Of a stretch of DNA of 64,000 nucleotides, positions 1-14,380 are shown in pieces. The notes under the pieces are model-generated. The model was given only the letters and a program-made list of their open reading frames with translations, was not told the DNA's origin and ran no database searches. The stretch lies in NCBI GenBank assembly GCA_010015655.1, contig ML976657.1, positions 2,099,252 to 2,163,251 of the forward strand. The letters are read 5' to 3'. Made by a program: the position numbers and the translations under genes. This stretch comes from Bimuria novae-zelandiae CBS 107.79. Its lineage: Eukaryota; Ascomycota; Dothideomycetes; Pleosporales; Didymosphaeriaceae. How positions within the stretch are numbered: the stretch's first letter is position 1; every line of letters begins with the position of its first letter.

Positions 1-3000
1 CTCAAGATCTTCCTAACAAGACTGATATACCACCTACTGCAGAGCCCACTACTGAACATGAACCGTCTGTACCGCTTTCGAAGAAGGACAAAAAGAAAGC
101 TAAGAAGACGGTGAGGAAGAGTGTTACTATTGAAGTGCCTGCACCGGTCGAGACAGACGAGACAAGCGGTGCTGATTCTGCAGCGGAGAAGAGGATCGAC
201 GATACCGTACCTGCGCAGACTGAGCAGGCTGCTGCTGAGGTTTCGTTGCCCGACAAGATTGAGGAAGGCGCGGTGGACCAGACCGCTCATGTGATCGAAC
301 CAGCCAATGTGTCGACACCTATCGAAAAGCTTCCCTCCCTCGATGACCGGCCCATTTTGGAGCCCCAGGATATTGCGCTACCAGAAGCGCAATCTGACGA
401 CCTATTGCCACCGCAACCCGAAAGACTCCCTCAGCCAGAGAGCACGACGTCTGACCAGGCCTCACTCGAACCTCTAGCACGTGCTCCTACCGTCGAGCCA
501 CTCAAGGAGCAAGCTGGCATCGATGATTCCGCTCCGGTCTCTAAGAAAGACAAGAAAAAGAAAAAGAAGAGCAAGAGCGTCTCCATTGCTGAAAGCGAGC
601 CATCTACCCCTGTGCAAGAAGTTCAGGAACCGGTTTTTGAGGAACAGCCTTCGGAATCTCAAGCTCAACCGCCGTCGGTCGAACCGCAAACCGACCATGT
701 GCCGGAAGAGAAGCAGGGGGCTTCTGAACCTCAGCCTGAACAAATGACCTCCGTCGAATCGCAAACGGACAGAATACCTGAAGAGCAGCATCAGGCTTCT
801 ACGCCTCATGTCGCTGAAGGATCTACCTCTGAAACTCTGAAGCCCACCTGGATCGACTACGTGCCACCGCCGCCCCCTTCTGGACGAGAAACCGGTACAG
901 CGAAGAAGAAGAGAGTCGCGCGGGAGAAGAAAGAGAAGGAGCAGTGGGATAAGGAACAGCAGGAGCGGATCGAAAGGGAGCTTAAAGAGTGGGAGGAGCG
1001 ACAGGCAGTGGCGGCCGAGAAGGCTCCTGTCACTGTAGAGGCCGAACAGTCAACGTCTGTAGAGACTGCGGAGGAAGTCAAGGAGCCTGTTGTGATCGAA
1101 CAGCCTGCTGAGCCACAGTCTGATGTCGTACTTGTTGAGCCCGAGCAGAAGACGGATGATTCCACCACAGTTTCAGAAGTCAAAAAAGAGCAGCCAAGTT
1201 CCGAGCTACCGGCCAGCGAGAAGACCATGGATGAGCAGCTTGTTTCCGCAGAAGGTTCGGTTCGAGAGGAGACGCCGACAGCGCCGCTTTCGAAGAAAGA
1301 CAAGAAAAAGGCTAAGAAAGCGAAGCGCGCATCCGTTACTGAAGAGAGCGAATCCCCTGCCCTCGGATTGTCTGCTGAAAAGGAAGCCAAGGAAGCCCCT
1401 CTGCCCGAGTCGGTCCCAGCGACACCTGCCCTAGAAGAGGCTGACCAGATTGCCGAACCAAAGAACACAGTCGCATTCGATGAAGACAAAGACGAAGCTC
1501 AACTGTCCTCCAGACCCTTTGCCGATGCGGAATTGAAGGAAGACCAGACGCCATCCCTTGACACAGCTAAAGCTGAACCTTCACAACAGGGCGAGTCTTC
1601 GGCACCATTGTCGAAGAAGGACAAGACGACAGCCAAAAAATCAGCAAAACGTGCATCTTATGTCGATAGCGAGCCCTCAACAACTCCCGCGACGCCCATT
1701 GAAGAATCACAAAACCCTCTTGCGAATGACTCACCTCCTCCAGATCCCGACCCGCCCAACGAACCGCCTACCGCTGACGAGCCAAGTGCGCAGACCGAGC
1801 AGACCGAAGCAAATGCGTCGGTCTCCAAGAAAGACAAGAAGAAGGCAAAGAAGGCCAAACGTGGCTCTATTGCCGAAGACCAGTCTGTCGAGACGCAAGA
1901 CCCCGATGCTTTTTTAGCGTCTGAGACGGGTGAGCGTCTCGTTGGTGATGCAGAGCGCCACGATGGTGGAGCTGCAGACACCATTACTCGATCCGAGCAG
2001 GCTGTGGAAAGGTCTATGGAAGCCCCGCTCGCTGAGGCAGATCGATCTGTCGAGGAAGCACCTGAGGAACAGAAACCGGACCCGGTCGATGCAGGACCTC
2101 CAAGCTCGACACTTCAGGACATTGTGAACACATTTCTACCAGTTGAACTCCAAGAGACTCCTGTTGGTGACGCGGCATCTACATCGATCACGAAGGGAAA
2201 GGAGCCAGCAGATGTTGCTGAAGGCATCGTACCTGAACCTTCGATTCTGTCTGAGATTATCACTGCCGATGTTCCTACCGCAGAGGTTTCGACCAATTTG
2301 ACACCTGACAAGCAGCCTCCCCCGTCCGAACCTATTGCAGAACCTGCTCCTTTCAACCTACCTGAACCCGGATCTGAAGTTACCGAAGAAATTAGCAAAT
2401 CTTTGCAGCTCGAGCCATCTGGCACCTCGGTCACGGTACAGCCTGGAGAGACTGTCAACGAAGAACCAGAGGATTCGGCATCTTCGAAGAAAAAGAAGAA
2501 GAAGGCCAAGAAAGGCAAGCGCGCCTCTATCACCGATGAGCCTGCTTCGAGAGTACCAGCGACGGAAGCTACTTCCGAGCAAGTCACCGCGCAAGACATC
2601 GTTCAAGAGCCCTCTGCTATCGCCTCCGAACCACCGCAGGAAGTCATCACCAAGACCGAGAAACCCGGCGAGGAGCCAAGACCACAAGAGACCGCGCAGG
2701 CTACTGAGACAACCGAGTTGGAGGTCATTGCGACACCTCAAGATGCTTTGGTGGCAGGGGGCAAGCTCACGGAGCCAAACGAACCAGCAGTGCCCGCCTC
2801 GACTGAGTCTGTTCAAACTGACGCGCCAGCTGCTGATGATAGGGCGCAACCGGCTAAGCTTTCGAAGAAGGACAAGAAGAAGGCGAAGAAGAGCAAGAAC
2901 CAATCTGGCACCCCTACTCCAATTGCCGAAGCTATCCCTGAGGTTGTTCCTGGCGCCCAAACCGAGCACATCGTGGAACCGGCGATCATTCCCAGCGAGG

Positions 3001-6000
3001 AGACCCAACCGCTTGCTGATTCTTCGACTGAAGTTCCACCAGCCGTTCCTGAAGCTGTCACGGAAGTTCAGACTGAGCTCGAAGTGGAGCGCGTTCCTGT
3101 GCCCAGCGATGAGCCCCAGGTACCTGCCGATGCTTCGAATGAGCCACGAGAAGCTGTCATTGACGAGCAAGCCACTCCGGCGAGTAAGAGAGACAAGAAG
3201 AAGGGCAAGGGCAAGCAGACCGACGAAGTCGAGCCAGCTGCAGAGATCTCTGTTGAAGATCGCTCCGTTTCTCTGCAACAACCAGCGCCTGTACAACTAG
3301 ACGAGGCCGTACCATCGCTAACAGCGGAGCCTGCAATCACGCAGGTTGAGTCCTCTGCACCCTCACAAACCGAAGACCTCCAGCCAGCTCCTGTTACGCC
3401 GTCAGAGCCGCAAGTACCGGCTGAGGATGAATTTGCCGGGCTGTCCAAGAAAGACAAGAAGAAGGCTAAGAAAGCAAAGGGCAAACAGTCAGGTGCTGCT
3501 ACACCGGTTACAGAGAGTACGCCTACGCTACCGGTCGAGAATGCACAACCCTCAGTCACAACAGAGGTTCCTTCTACTGAACAAGCTACCAAGTCCGTCC
3601 CTGATGCCGCCATTGAAGTTGAGCAAAGACTGCCAGAACTGCAAACTGAAGATATCATCAAGGATGTCGCGATTTCCGAGCCAGTGGCACCAGAGAGCAT
3701 GTCAACTGTCGCTGAGCCTGAGCAACAAGTCTTAGTACCACTGGTCGATGATGCCCAGGAGGAGGGCGTGCTTCCTCAGTTAGTGGGACCTGATATCGCC
3801 GAGCCTACAACTGAGCCTGAGCAACCTGCTGAGGACGAATGGGCGCCTTCGTCAAAGAAAGCCAAGAAGAAGGCAAAGAAGACCAAAGGCAAACAGTCAG
3901 AACCCACGACGCCTGCAGTCGAAGTCCCGCCTAAAATTCCGGTCAAAGAGGAAGAACGCATTCCAGCCATTGAGGCTCCCTCAGAGACGCTACCTAGCTC
4001 AGAAACAGTGACCGAGGTTGAAGGGTCAAAGGACGTCGTTACTGAAGCACCGCTTGAATCAATACCACTGGAACCTGTAGCGGACGTTGGTGTCAAGGGT
4101 GGATCACGTTCTGATTCTACGGAATTGCCTCCACCCACATCAGCAGCGCCTGAGACCGAACAGCAGGCAGAGGATGAGTGGGCTAGTATGTCGAAGAAGG
4201 CCAAGAAGAAGGCAAAGAAGGGCAAAGAAAAGGTTTCAGAGCCGTCGATACCGCTCGTCGAAGAAGCACCTGTATTACAGGCTGATATTCCGCGAGGCGT
4301 CGCGCCTGCAGGCACTCCGGAAGTTGTTCAAGAGATGTCCGAAGTCCCCGTCGATGTCACTCCGACTGTGGTACCTGGCGACGCTGAAGTGGGTGAGGTT
4401 GTCCAGCAAGAATCCACGCCAGCAACACGAGATGACAATGCAACCGAGCCTATCTCTGCATCTCTGCCTCAAGAAGAAGAGGCTGGAGCGGACGAATGGG
4501 CTCCTCTACCTGCCAAGAAGAAGAAGGGTAAGAAGGGCCAGGCATCTGGCGTAGCAACTCCCACCATCGAAGCCCTGCCTGAAGAACCACCTGCAACTGA
4601 AGACAAGATAATTCCAGACGTTTCGACAATCGACGTTCAGCCAGAGACACAGGCCGTGCCTGCACTATCATCGGACAACAAGGAAGCTGAAGAGACCACC
4701 GAGAGCATCAAAATCGAAGACGCCCCAATTGCTCCTGCGCCCGAAACCAAGCAGGAGGACCTTGACGTTGACGAGTCGGTTGCGCTCTCATCTAAGAAAA
4801 AGAAGAGCAAGAAAGGAAAGAAGTCTGGCACCGCTATTCCCGTCATCCAGTCTTTGCCCGAGGAAGTCTCGCCGTCAACGCCGTTGGAGGCCCCTCAAGC
4901 AGCAGTAGAAGAAAACCGCACAGTGCCTGAACTTGAGACTATCCCAACAGATGAACCTGTTCGCGAAGTCGCCGATACCGTGCTTAACGCGCCTGCTCCG
5001 CCTTCTGTTGAACCCAGCGAACGCACAGTGGACGAAAGCGCCCAGACATCGTCAAAGAAAAAGAAGGGTAAGAAAGACAAGAAGTCTGGAACAGTGACAC
5101 CCATATCCGAGACAGTTGCGGACCCTCAGCCAGAAGAAAAGCCTGCTTCCGAGCAGCCCATCGAGAGCACAGTAACCACCATTGTCGCAGAAGCTCCTCA
5201 GGCACCTTCAGTACAAGACCTGACGATCGAGCAGACAAGCGAAGAGGCGAAGCCAATCGAAGTAGCCGAACCGCCGACCGAGCCCATCGCAGCACCAAAA
5301 GCCGAGGAGCAGTCTGTTGTTGAGCAGCCACCGGAAGAGAATAAGGTTACCGAACTTACCCGGCCCGTCACTGAGCCTGTTGCAGACGTTGAAGATGAGT
5401 GGGCTGCACCTATCGCGAAGAAGAAGGGCAAGAAGAACAAGCGCAAATCTTCCGTTGCTAAACCCGTTACGGAAGCGGTCCCCCAGACGCCAACTGAGCC
5501 TGAGTCTTCGGCCAAAGAAATCGCCGAACAAAAGTCAGTCGATAATGTTATCGAAGCGGTCTCTACCCCGATCGTGGAGCGTGATGAGCCAATAATCCAG
5601 TCGGAATCTCCAATGCCGTTAGGAGCACCCACTGAGCGTGCCGTTGAATCAGTTCAACCCGGTGCTGAAGCTTCTACTGAACCTCAACCGATCGCTATTG
5701 ATCAGAGTGTCGAGACTACGCCAGCTGTTCTCGACATCTCCGCAGAACCACAAGCGATCGAAGCTGAAAAGGGTATCGAGCCTGCGCCAACGAAAACAGC
5801 AACCGAGCTCGCGCAAGCGGAGTCAGGAGAGACAAATGCAATCGAGAGACCCACACTTGATCGAAAGCTCAGCAAAAAAGAGAAGAATGCTAAGAAGAAT
5901 GCAGCTGCTCTGACTGTGGATGACGAGCCAGTTGCTGAAGCCCGAACTCAACCCGAGGAATCAGTTCCGGTGTCCTCGGCCACGAAAGAGCTTGTCGAAC

Positions 6001-9000
6001 AGTCCGCCGCCCCCGCTGTCGATATTCCTGCAGCTGCTGTTTCCGAACTTCCTTCGATTGAGGAGACTGGAGTTGTACCCGCAGATGCACCCTCAGTAGA
6101 CGTCATGCCTGTGCTCGAAAGCCAAGAACCGCCTAGCAGTATTCCGGACGAGGTTGTTGTAAAGCCCAGTGCTGCACAACCCAGGGATGTGGAGCCTGAC
6201 GATGAATGGTCCAATCTTGCACCGAAGAAGGGTAAGAAGGTGAAAAAGACCAAGAAGGGCAAGAACGCGGCAGACGCTGAACCGAAGGCTTCTGACTTGG
6301 TCGCTTTGCCTGAGCAGGTTGCTAGCGAGCCAGTTGTTGAGCCACTCCTTGCTCAGCCAGCCGTTGTATCGGCCAACAAGGACGAAACGTCTGTTCTCCC
6401 CGCTACCACTCAGACCTCTGGTCCGGTCGACTTGCCCGAAAAGCTTGCAAGCGAGCCAGTTGTTGGGCCACTTCCATCCGAGCCTGCCGTTCTGTTTGAC
6501 AGCAAAGACAAAATTTCTGATCTCCCCGCGATCGCGCAGACTACGGACGCCAACCGTGAGCTTGTGCAGGAGCCAAGTCACGACGAAGTCGCACAACCGT
6601 TAGCAGTAGATTCTACTCCAGTGGAGCTTCAGCAGCCTAAAGTTGAAGTTGAGGTTTCTCGGGACGATCAGAAAGCAGCGGATGAGCTGGCACAAGAAGA
6701 ACCAAAAGAACCAGCCAACGAGGACGAGTGGGCACCTATTAGTCGCAAAGCTTCAAAGAAAGACAAGAATAAGGGGAAGAAAGCAAAAGACACGACCCCT
6801 GAGGTTCTCGAAGAGGCCGCAGAGCCAAGCCTTCCTCCAACTTCTGAACAGCCATCCGAAGTCCCTTCCGCTGTTGAACCTGAGCCGCAGCCTGAACCAA
6901 CAACTACCTCATTGTCCCAGGAGCCCGTGTCTGTACCGATATCCGTTGCGGATCTGCCCGCGGATGCACCCAAAGCTGAGGAGGATGAGTGGGTAGTTCC
7001 TGCTAAGAAGTCAAAGAAAGACAAGAAGAAGGCTAAGAAGAGCAAGTCTACTTCAGAAGCCGCTACGCCTACTGTTGAGAAGGAATTCGACCTTAGTTCT
7101 AAACCTGAGTCCGAAGACATCCCAACCACTGCGGCCAAGGATGAGATCGCTCGCGAAGAACAGCCTCCTTCCTCCGAGGTGCGAACACAGACAGGTACCA
7201 CGCCTTCTGTGCCTACCGTATCAAGTGTTCTTGGAGAAGCGGCATCCCGGACGGTGCCTGAACCATCAGTGGAGGCAGCGCCACCAGTTGCGGAGGTGGA
7301 GCAAGTCACTGAGAACAAAGAGGAAGCTGTGCAAGAGAAGCCCTCACTTTCGCGTACTGCGTCCAAGAAGATGTCTAAGAAAGGAAAGAAGGGTCGTCGA
7401 GAAACTGACACAACAATGGAGAGTGACCTACCGGAACCCACAGTCGATAGCACAGTGGTTCCAGCCAAGGAGCAGCTCATTGAGTCAGAAGAGCCTGCAC
7501 TCGAAAAGGCCGCTTCCCCAACCACCACCCATCTAGGTGTCAGAGAAGTCGCACAGCTTCCAGACGAACCTGCTACTGGCATTGTGGAGGAGCAGACTGG
7601 TCTCGAAGACAATGCACCCATTACGCAGCAGGATCCTTTGTCTGAGCTGTCTACCACCGATGTTGAACTATCAACTGACCAAGCTCAAACTGTACCGCTT
7701 TCGCCCTCACTCCAAGCAATTATGGATGAAGCCGCTGACTTCAGACAACGCTCTGAGGCACTCGACCGCGAGCTGGCTGCGAAGAACACCCCTGAACCTT
7801 CTGCTTCAGCGCCCACGTCAATGTTCAATGTGGTTAGCAAACTTAGCAAGAAAGACAAGAAGAAGGCGAAGAAAGGCAAGGGGGCTGCTTTTGAGATCTC
7901 TGATTTTACGCCAGCCGAGCCCGAACCCATGGAAGAAGCCAAGGAGAGCGCTCCTGAGCCTATTCAAGAAGAAGCGCCTCCTGCCTTATCGCGCAAGCAG
8001 AGCAAGAAGGACAAGAAGGAGGCTAAGACAGCCGCTCTCAATTGGGATGAGCCTGCTGAGGAGATCACTTCTACTTCAGCCCTCGAAGCTGCTGAAGTCA
8101 CAACTGAGCAGCCAGGCGAGAAGATCGAAACGCAGGTGTCACAAGTGAGTACCATAAAACCTGCGCCTTCAGATACCCGAGAATTCCATCTCATTGAGCC
8201 GCCGGAGCCCATCCCGGACCCAATCGCGGAGCCAATCGCAACACCAACGGAGGTTCAAGCCTCGGCCGCCGACGAAGCACCGGTACTATCGCGCAAGCTT
8301 AGCAAGAAAGAAAAGAAGAAGGCTAAGCAACAGACTGTCACTGAGCCCATTGTTGCCGAGGATGATACTCCGCTCGCCAACGCTCCAGAAGTGCAGATAA
8401 CCAACGAAGACCCTGCACCACTGTCTCGCCAGCTCAGCAAGAAGGAAAAGAAGAAAGCCAAAGCAGCTGTACAGCCTTGGGACGAGCCTGCCTCCGAATA
8501 CTCAGAGTCTACTACCGTGTCCACGGATCCAGACCTCCCGCCAACATCAGATGAGCTGCCACCGGTTGTTGAACAGCAACATGTTCCTGTCACTTTGACA
8601 AATGAGCATGTCGAGCCCGCAGTGGTTGTACACGAGCCAATTGCAGAAAGCAGGGACAACCTAGCCACGCTTGACGAGCCTCAAACCCTGCCCTCCTCTG
8701 CGCCGGTGTCTCTTAGCACAGAAGCGCCACTGACAGCAGCTCCACCTGAAGATGAGCCTGCCGCTACCCCTGCTTTGACTCGCAAGCAAAGCAAAAAGGA
8801 CAAGAAGAAGAAGGGCAAAGCAGCTGCATCGCAGGCCTCGGACCCGCCCACTCTAGTAGAAGAGCCTACCGTGATAATTCCAGAGAAGTCCGAGGACGTG
8901 CAAGCAACGCAAGACGACAGGCCGATCGACACAGCAGTCCACGTCCAGCAAACTGTTGAACCGGAAACCGTTCCAGAGCTTCTCACTGAGTCACGACAGG

Positions 9001-12000
9001 TCGTTGAAGAGACGGTAGATCGATCTGTGTCTCTTGCAAATGAGCCTCGTGCGCCTGAGGCGCAGGCCATCGACAACGTTCCGTCTCAACCTAAACAGCT
9101 GGCCGTCTCTGTAGCCGATATTCCTTCCGATGTACAAGCGGAGGATGAGTGGGCAGTTCCAGTCAAGAAGAGCAAGAAGGAGAAACGCATGTCAAAGAAA
9201 GCCGATGCTGGTCCCGCCGAAGAGCCCATCCAAGCCAAGGAGCAATCTTCGCAAGATATCACTGCACGATTCAACGAAACACGTTCTGCCATGGACGTCT
9301 CAACGATGATCGAGCCTGCGCCCGTTCAAGATGTGAACATTTTTGAACCCACAGCAGAACTCCAATCGCCCTCGGCTTCGAGCCAGGCATCCAAGAAAAA
9401 GGGTAAGAAGCACAAGCTTGCTGCAATGTTCGAGCCAGCCACACCCGAAGAAGTGGTAACGCCTAATGCTGAAGCTCTCAAAGCCAAGGACAAAGCAAGC
9501 AAAGACATTGCCGAGGCCGTCCCTGAGAGTATTCAAGTAGAGCAGCCTGTGACGGTACAATCACACGAAGAACAGCCCCGTGCTAGGTCCCCAGAGCAGG
9601 ACATCGACTTCGCCGCCACCGTCGCAGCAGGCCTAAAGGAGTCCGGCTTCAGCACCGACTTGGTGCTGAACGACCCAGCATTCACTCGATCAAGATCTCC
9701 CCAGGCTCCTCGCGACATCGCTCCCGATGACGAGGTTGCAGCTGCCCGTGATGGAGCAAGCAAGTCCAAGTTCGGCACGCTAGGTCGTTCGCCTTCTCCG
9801 ACATCTCCCAAGGCGGAGGTACGCAGTGCAGGAGATCTTGCACAACCTATTGTAGCACCCACTGTTGAAGGTGCTCCGACGTTTGATCCTATGGATATTC
9901 TTATAGACCCCGCCTTTGCTCAGCGCAAATCTCCGCTTGGTGTACTCGAAGAAGCGGATCGGGATGAGCTTTGGTCGTCTGGGAAGAAAGTCAAAGGCAG
10001 GAAGAAGCGTGCTGAGGTTGCTAAAACTCCGGTGGGGACTGAAGGTGAACGTGTTCGCGACTTGGGCATACCTCACGAAACCGAACCTGATCCTCAACCA
10101 ACTGCAAGTGCGCATGCAGTGGAGTCTACCATCCCAGAGACCTCGGCAGAGCCTGTACATCCTACACCTGCAGATGAGAACGCAGACGATTTGTGGGCAT
10201 CAACAACGAAGAAGGGCAAGAAAACGAAGAAAGACAAGAATCGAGCTTCCCTAACGCAAGACAACACCGATGCTCCAGTTGTCAAGCCTCCGGTGATTGA
10301 GGCTCACACAGATGTCCCTTTCCCTCCTGAGACTCCAGCCAGGTCCAAGGCTGAGGAAGTCTCAATTATCCTTCCCACCCCGGTGGAGACGGAATCAAGG
10401 GAAGCAAGACAAGAAGATGTTAACGAACTGCAACGCGATCGGTCACAGCCTGAGCCTGTCGCTGAGTCCGCAGAGGACTTTTGGAACGAGCACTCAAAGA
10501 GGAAGGGCAGAAAGGGCAGAGCGAATGTGAACCGGACTAGTACAATGGACTCGGCACTTGATTCTGCCACAGCATCGGGCGCGATCACTCCTTTTGAGGA
10601 GAACTTCGAGGAAGATCGATTTGTTGAAAAGGACGTGGACGAGCTGAAGAAGGTGGATGATGAAGAGGAATGGACTTCGGGAAAGAAAAAAGGGAAGAAA
10701 GGAAAGAAGAGCAGGACATCGTCGACCATGATAGCAGCAGCCGGTGCAGCAGCGCTTGGTGCAATTGCTTCCAGCAGGGAAGAGAACAAGAAGAGCGTGG
10801 CTGTGGACAATGTTATGGAACTGCCTCCGACATTCGATGACGAGCCGAAGTCTTTGAGCGGCGTTGAGCCCAAGGAGTATCCCTTCCCAACATTGCCAAC
10901 ATCGAAGGAAGATACAGATTTCACTGCAGTGAACAAGGCCGCGAAGGGAGTAGAAGAGGTGGATGAGCGGACACTACCTGCCACAAAGAAAGGAAAGAAG
11001 GGCAGAAGCGAGAGCGCAGGTTCGAAGGGCATTCCATTCAGCGAGGACCCGATACACGTGTCACGGGCAGAGGTATCGAATCCGCCAGCGCATGTAGCAA
11101 ACCTGTCGCTCAAGGAGGAAAGTGCAACGGTCCCTAGCCAAGCTCCGACCTTCCATCCTGGTTTCGAACGAACCAAGCGACGAGAGCATCCTGTGTCACC
11201 GGAAGCGGAGCCGGAAGAGAAACGCGTTCATCTTTCTGGGCCACCACAGGACGATTTCTCCCTTCCGCGCTATGCTCACCCAAGCTCAGAGCGAGCCAGT
11301 TTAGACGTTGAAGTACAACCAGCCGCCACTCGAGGCTACTCACCCGCCAATGAACCTACGTGGTCGTTTGGGGATGTGCGCGACAGTGGTGTACACGTGT
11401 CCGACTCCCCTGCCGTACCGAGTGCCCCGCAGTTCTCTAAACATGCCGATGTCCGTGACAGTGGCTATGACGATGCACGTTTCGAATCATCGTCGATCCC
11501 AGAGGACCCAAGCGAACTTTTCGAAGGGATTGACAAGTCTAAGAAGCGACGTTCAAAGGAGCCGGAGACGCCTCGCCAATCTCACACTTTCGAGGACCAC
11601 CACGAGGTGCGATCGCAGAGGTCACCATCGCCAGAATTTCCATCTCTCGCAGGATTAACCTCGCCTAATGCGATTGACTCTGCCACCAAGGAGCGCACTT
11701 CGCATCTTTTCGATTCGTCGCCTTCGACCCGCCACTATGGCTACTCGCCTTCAACTGCTCCGCAGTCCCGCTCAGAGGACATTGCAGCAATTGGAGCAGC
11801 TACCCTTGGAGCGGCAGCAGTCGCAGCTGCAGCTTCGCCGCACAAAGCCAGTGAATCGCTACGGCACGAGAAGCGCACACGTTCAGAATCTCGTGAGAAG
11901 CACGTCTCGCCTACAAAGGAAGTCAAGCAAAAGGAGCCTCACAAGTCAATCTTTGGCGGTCCAACCGAAAAGAGCCCCGAGAAGGCCAGCACGCTGTCTT

Positions 12001-14380
12001 CCCCCTTAACCAAGCGTGCGCGCACACCAAGCAGCCATCTCGATACAATTAAGGAGGCTAGTCCGGACGACTCTCCTCTGCAGAGAAAGCATGCCCGGAA
12101 GGCCTCAGACGTCGGCTTCCCTGACAGGGATGTCAAGTCTGCTCGACGAAGTTCCAGCCCTAAGCCTTTCTCCGAGCGTATGAAATCGCCCGTTCCTGTG
12201 ACGCCCACGCCAGCGAGCCGCAAGAAAGTCCCTGCCAAAATTGAAACATCGCCACCGACCAGAGATTCGCCATGGCAACAGGTCCATGAGAGCGTCGATC
12301 GTAAGATGGCACTGAGTCCAGCCCGTCGACTCCCACACGATCGCTCTCCATCAACGACTGATCCAGTCAAGCAGCGCATGGGGGAACAGCGTTCGCCAAG
12401 CGCCTTCAGTGATCGTTCTGTCAGGCTCATGAGCCCGGGTGCAGAGCGTCCCTTGAGCGCAGCAAGTGATAGATCAACGCATTCTTTGAGAAGGATAGAC
12501 AGAAGCCGGTCAGGTGACCTTCGATCTGCAGCCAAGATCGGCGAGGCCCGTGCTCACGACGCTAAATCGCATTCTAATCTCGCAGGCATCGCACTCGCTG
12601 CCGGAGCAACCGCAGCCCTCGCTGCGGGTATCGCGAGCTCCTCCAAATACGACCCAGTGAAAGACAAAGGCAAGGGTCGCGCCGACATGTCCGATGTCTA
12701 CGTAAGTTGATTTTCTTTTCGCGATGACGTTCGGACGATAGCTAACAAAGTTTGCAGGAGGCATGGGGTGAGGCCCAAGGCTCGCCGATGTCACCAACTC
12801 GGCCACCCAGCGTGCGCAAACGACAGAGCATGCAAATCTTGGACTTGCAGTCGCAGCTCGAAAATCTTGCAGCACAGAATAGATCGCTTGAAGAGGCTAG
12901 ACTCAAGGCTGAACAAACAATTCAGCAGGCTTCTTACCAGCGCGACGTTGACCAGCAGGTTGTATCTGAGGCTGTTGAAGCACGTGACCGAGAGCTGCAC
13001 CAGAAAGACATTGAGATTGGACAGCTCCGGGATACCTTACAGCGTGTTCAGCAAGAGATTGCAAAGCTTAATGAGCTGAACAACCACCTCACTGACGCCA
13101 ATCGCAACCTCACCAACGATGCCAATGCACGATATGCGCAACTCCAGGCTGAGGGCCAGCTAGTCCAAGACCAACAACAACAGACCACCAGAGAGCTCGA
13201 GCAACTGCGAGCCCAGCACAGCCAGCTAACGAATGGCATGCAAGCTGCGATAGCACATGAGATTGGACTGGCCATTGACGAACGGAACGCTGAAATCAAT
13301 CGCCTGAACAGCGAGTTGCAAAGCGCGCGAGAACAAATCAAGACTCTGCAGCAGCAGATACTAGCTTCCAAGAAGCCAAATGAGAGTTTCCTCACGGTAC
13401 GCGACGAGGACTACTTCGACAGCGCGTGCCAGCAGCTCTGTCAGCACGTTCAGCAATGGGTGCTACGATTCTCCAAGTTCTCAGATAGTCGCGCCTGTCG
13501 CCTATCTTCTGAGGTGACTGCGGACACCAGGTTGGACTCCGCGACACGACAAAAGATCGATACCCGTCTCGACAACGCCATTCTCGATGGCTCGGATGTC
13601 GATATGCTGCTCGCAGACCGTGTCAAACGGCGAGACGTCTTCATGTCTGTGGTCATGACGATGATCTGGGAGTACGTCTTCACCAGGTACCTCTTCGGTA
13701 TGGACAGAGAGCAGCGACAGAAGCTCAAGTCGCTAGAAAAAACATTGTCGGAGGTCGGTCCCACACGCGCCGTCGCTCAATGGCGTGCCATCACCCTCAC
13801 CCTACTTTCGAAGCGCGAACCTTTCATTCAGCAGCGCGCTCAGGACACGGAGGCGGTTGTTCACGAAATCTACAGCACCCTTGCTACCCTGCTACCGCCT
13901 CCCGCGCACCTTCAACGCCAGATCCAGGAGTCGCTGCGCAACGTTATGCGCCTCGCAGTGTCTTTGTCCATTGAGATGCGCACGCAGCGTGCCGAGTACA
14001 TCATGCTACCACCGCTCCAACCCGAATACGATACCAACGGCGACCTGGTCGCCAAAGTAACCTTCAACGCATCCCTCATGAACGAGCGATCCGGTCAAGA
14101 AACGTCAAACGACGAGCTCGAAGCACGGGGTGCGATTGTCAAGATTGTGCTCTTCCCCTTGGTGGTGAAGAAAGGGGATGACTTTGGAGAAGGAGAAGAC
14201 GAGATTGTGGTGTGCCCCGCGCAAGTCTTGGTTGCGCGACCCAGCAACAAGAAGGTTGTTCGGGTGATGAGCGGCGCGATGAGCTTGGACAGTCGGAAGA
14301 GGAGTTCGACTAGTATTGCGCAAACGAGCATTGCGCCCGAAAGCTCGATTATGGATTTGGATGGGAGCAATGTGATTTAG
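1..14380 (+). CDS. Giant involucrin-repeat-like protein, 5' end outside the window
   Basis: Two exons: coding from base 3 to 12701 and 12758-14380, stop TAG. The 56-bp intron has GTAAGT, a GCTAAC branch site and TTTGCAG, and joins in phase 0. The visible part is about 4,773 residues and the start lies upstream of base 1. Most of it is a low-complexity array: Glu/Pro/Ser/Thr/Val-rich acidic spacers punctuated by about 32 basic blocks of the SKKDKKKAKK kind, many preceded by an acidic DEW motif. Three Ala-rich hydrophobic stretches lie near 10,730-10,775, 11,780-11,835 and 12,585-12,640. The second exon is different: a long coiled coil (LQSQLENLAAQNRSLEEAR, and on) followed by a globular C-terminal domain from about 13,390. 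This layout matches fungal proteins annotated 'involucrin repeat protein', whose function is unknown to me. It may be a very large scaffold. The open frame over 12.7 kb makes coding certain; the name is by resemblance only. Confidence 0.85.

Noticed and set aside
474..12535. Many long minus-strand and other-frame open frames under the giant gene
   Set aside because: They follow from the biased codons of the lysine/glutamate/proline-rich repeat. Their products are Ser- or Arg/Leu-rich without domains, and the plus-strand frame is open for 12.7 kb.
1..12700. Regularly spaced AAGAAGGACAAGAAG-like repeats that could suggest a CRISPR-like array
   Set aside because: They encode the lysine blocks in frame, spacers differ widely in length, and the host is a fungus.
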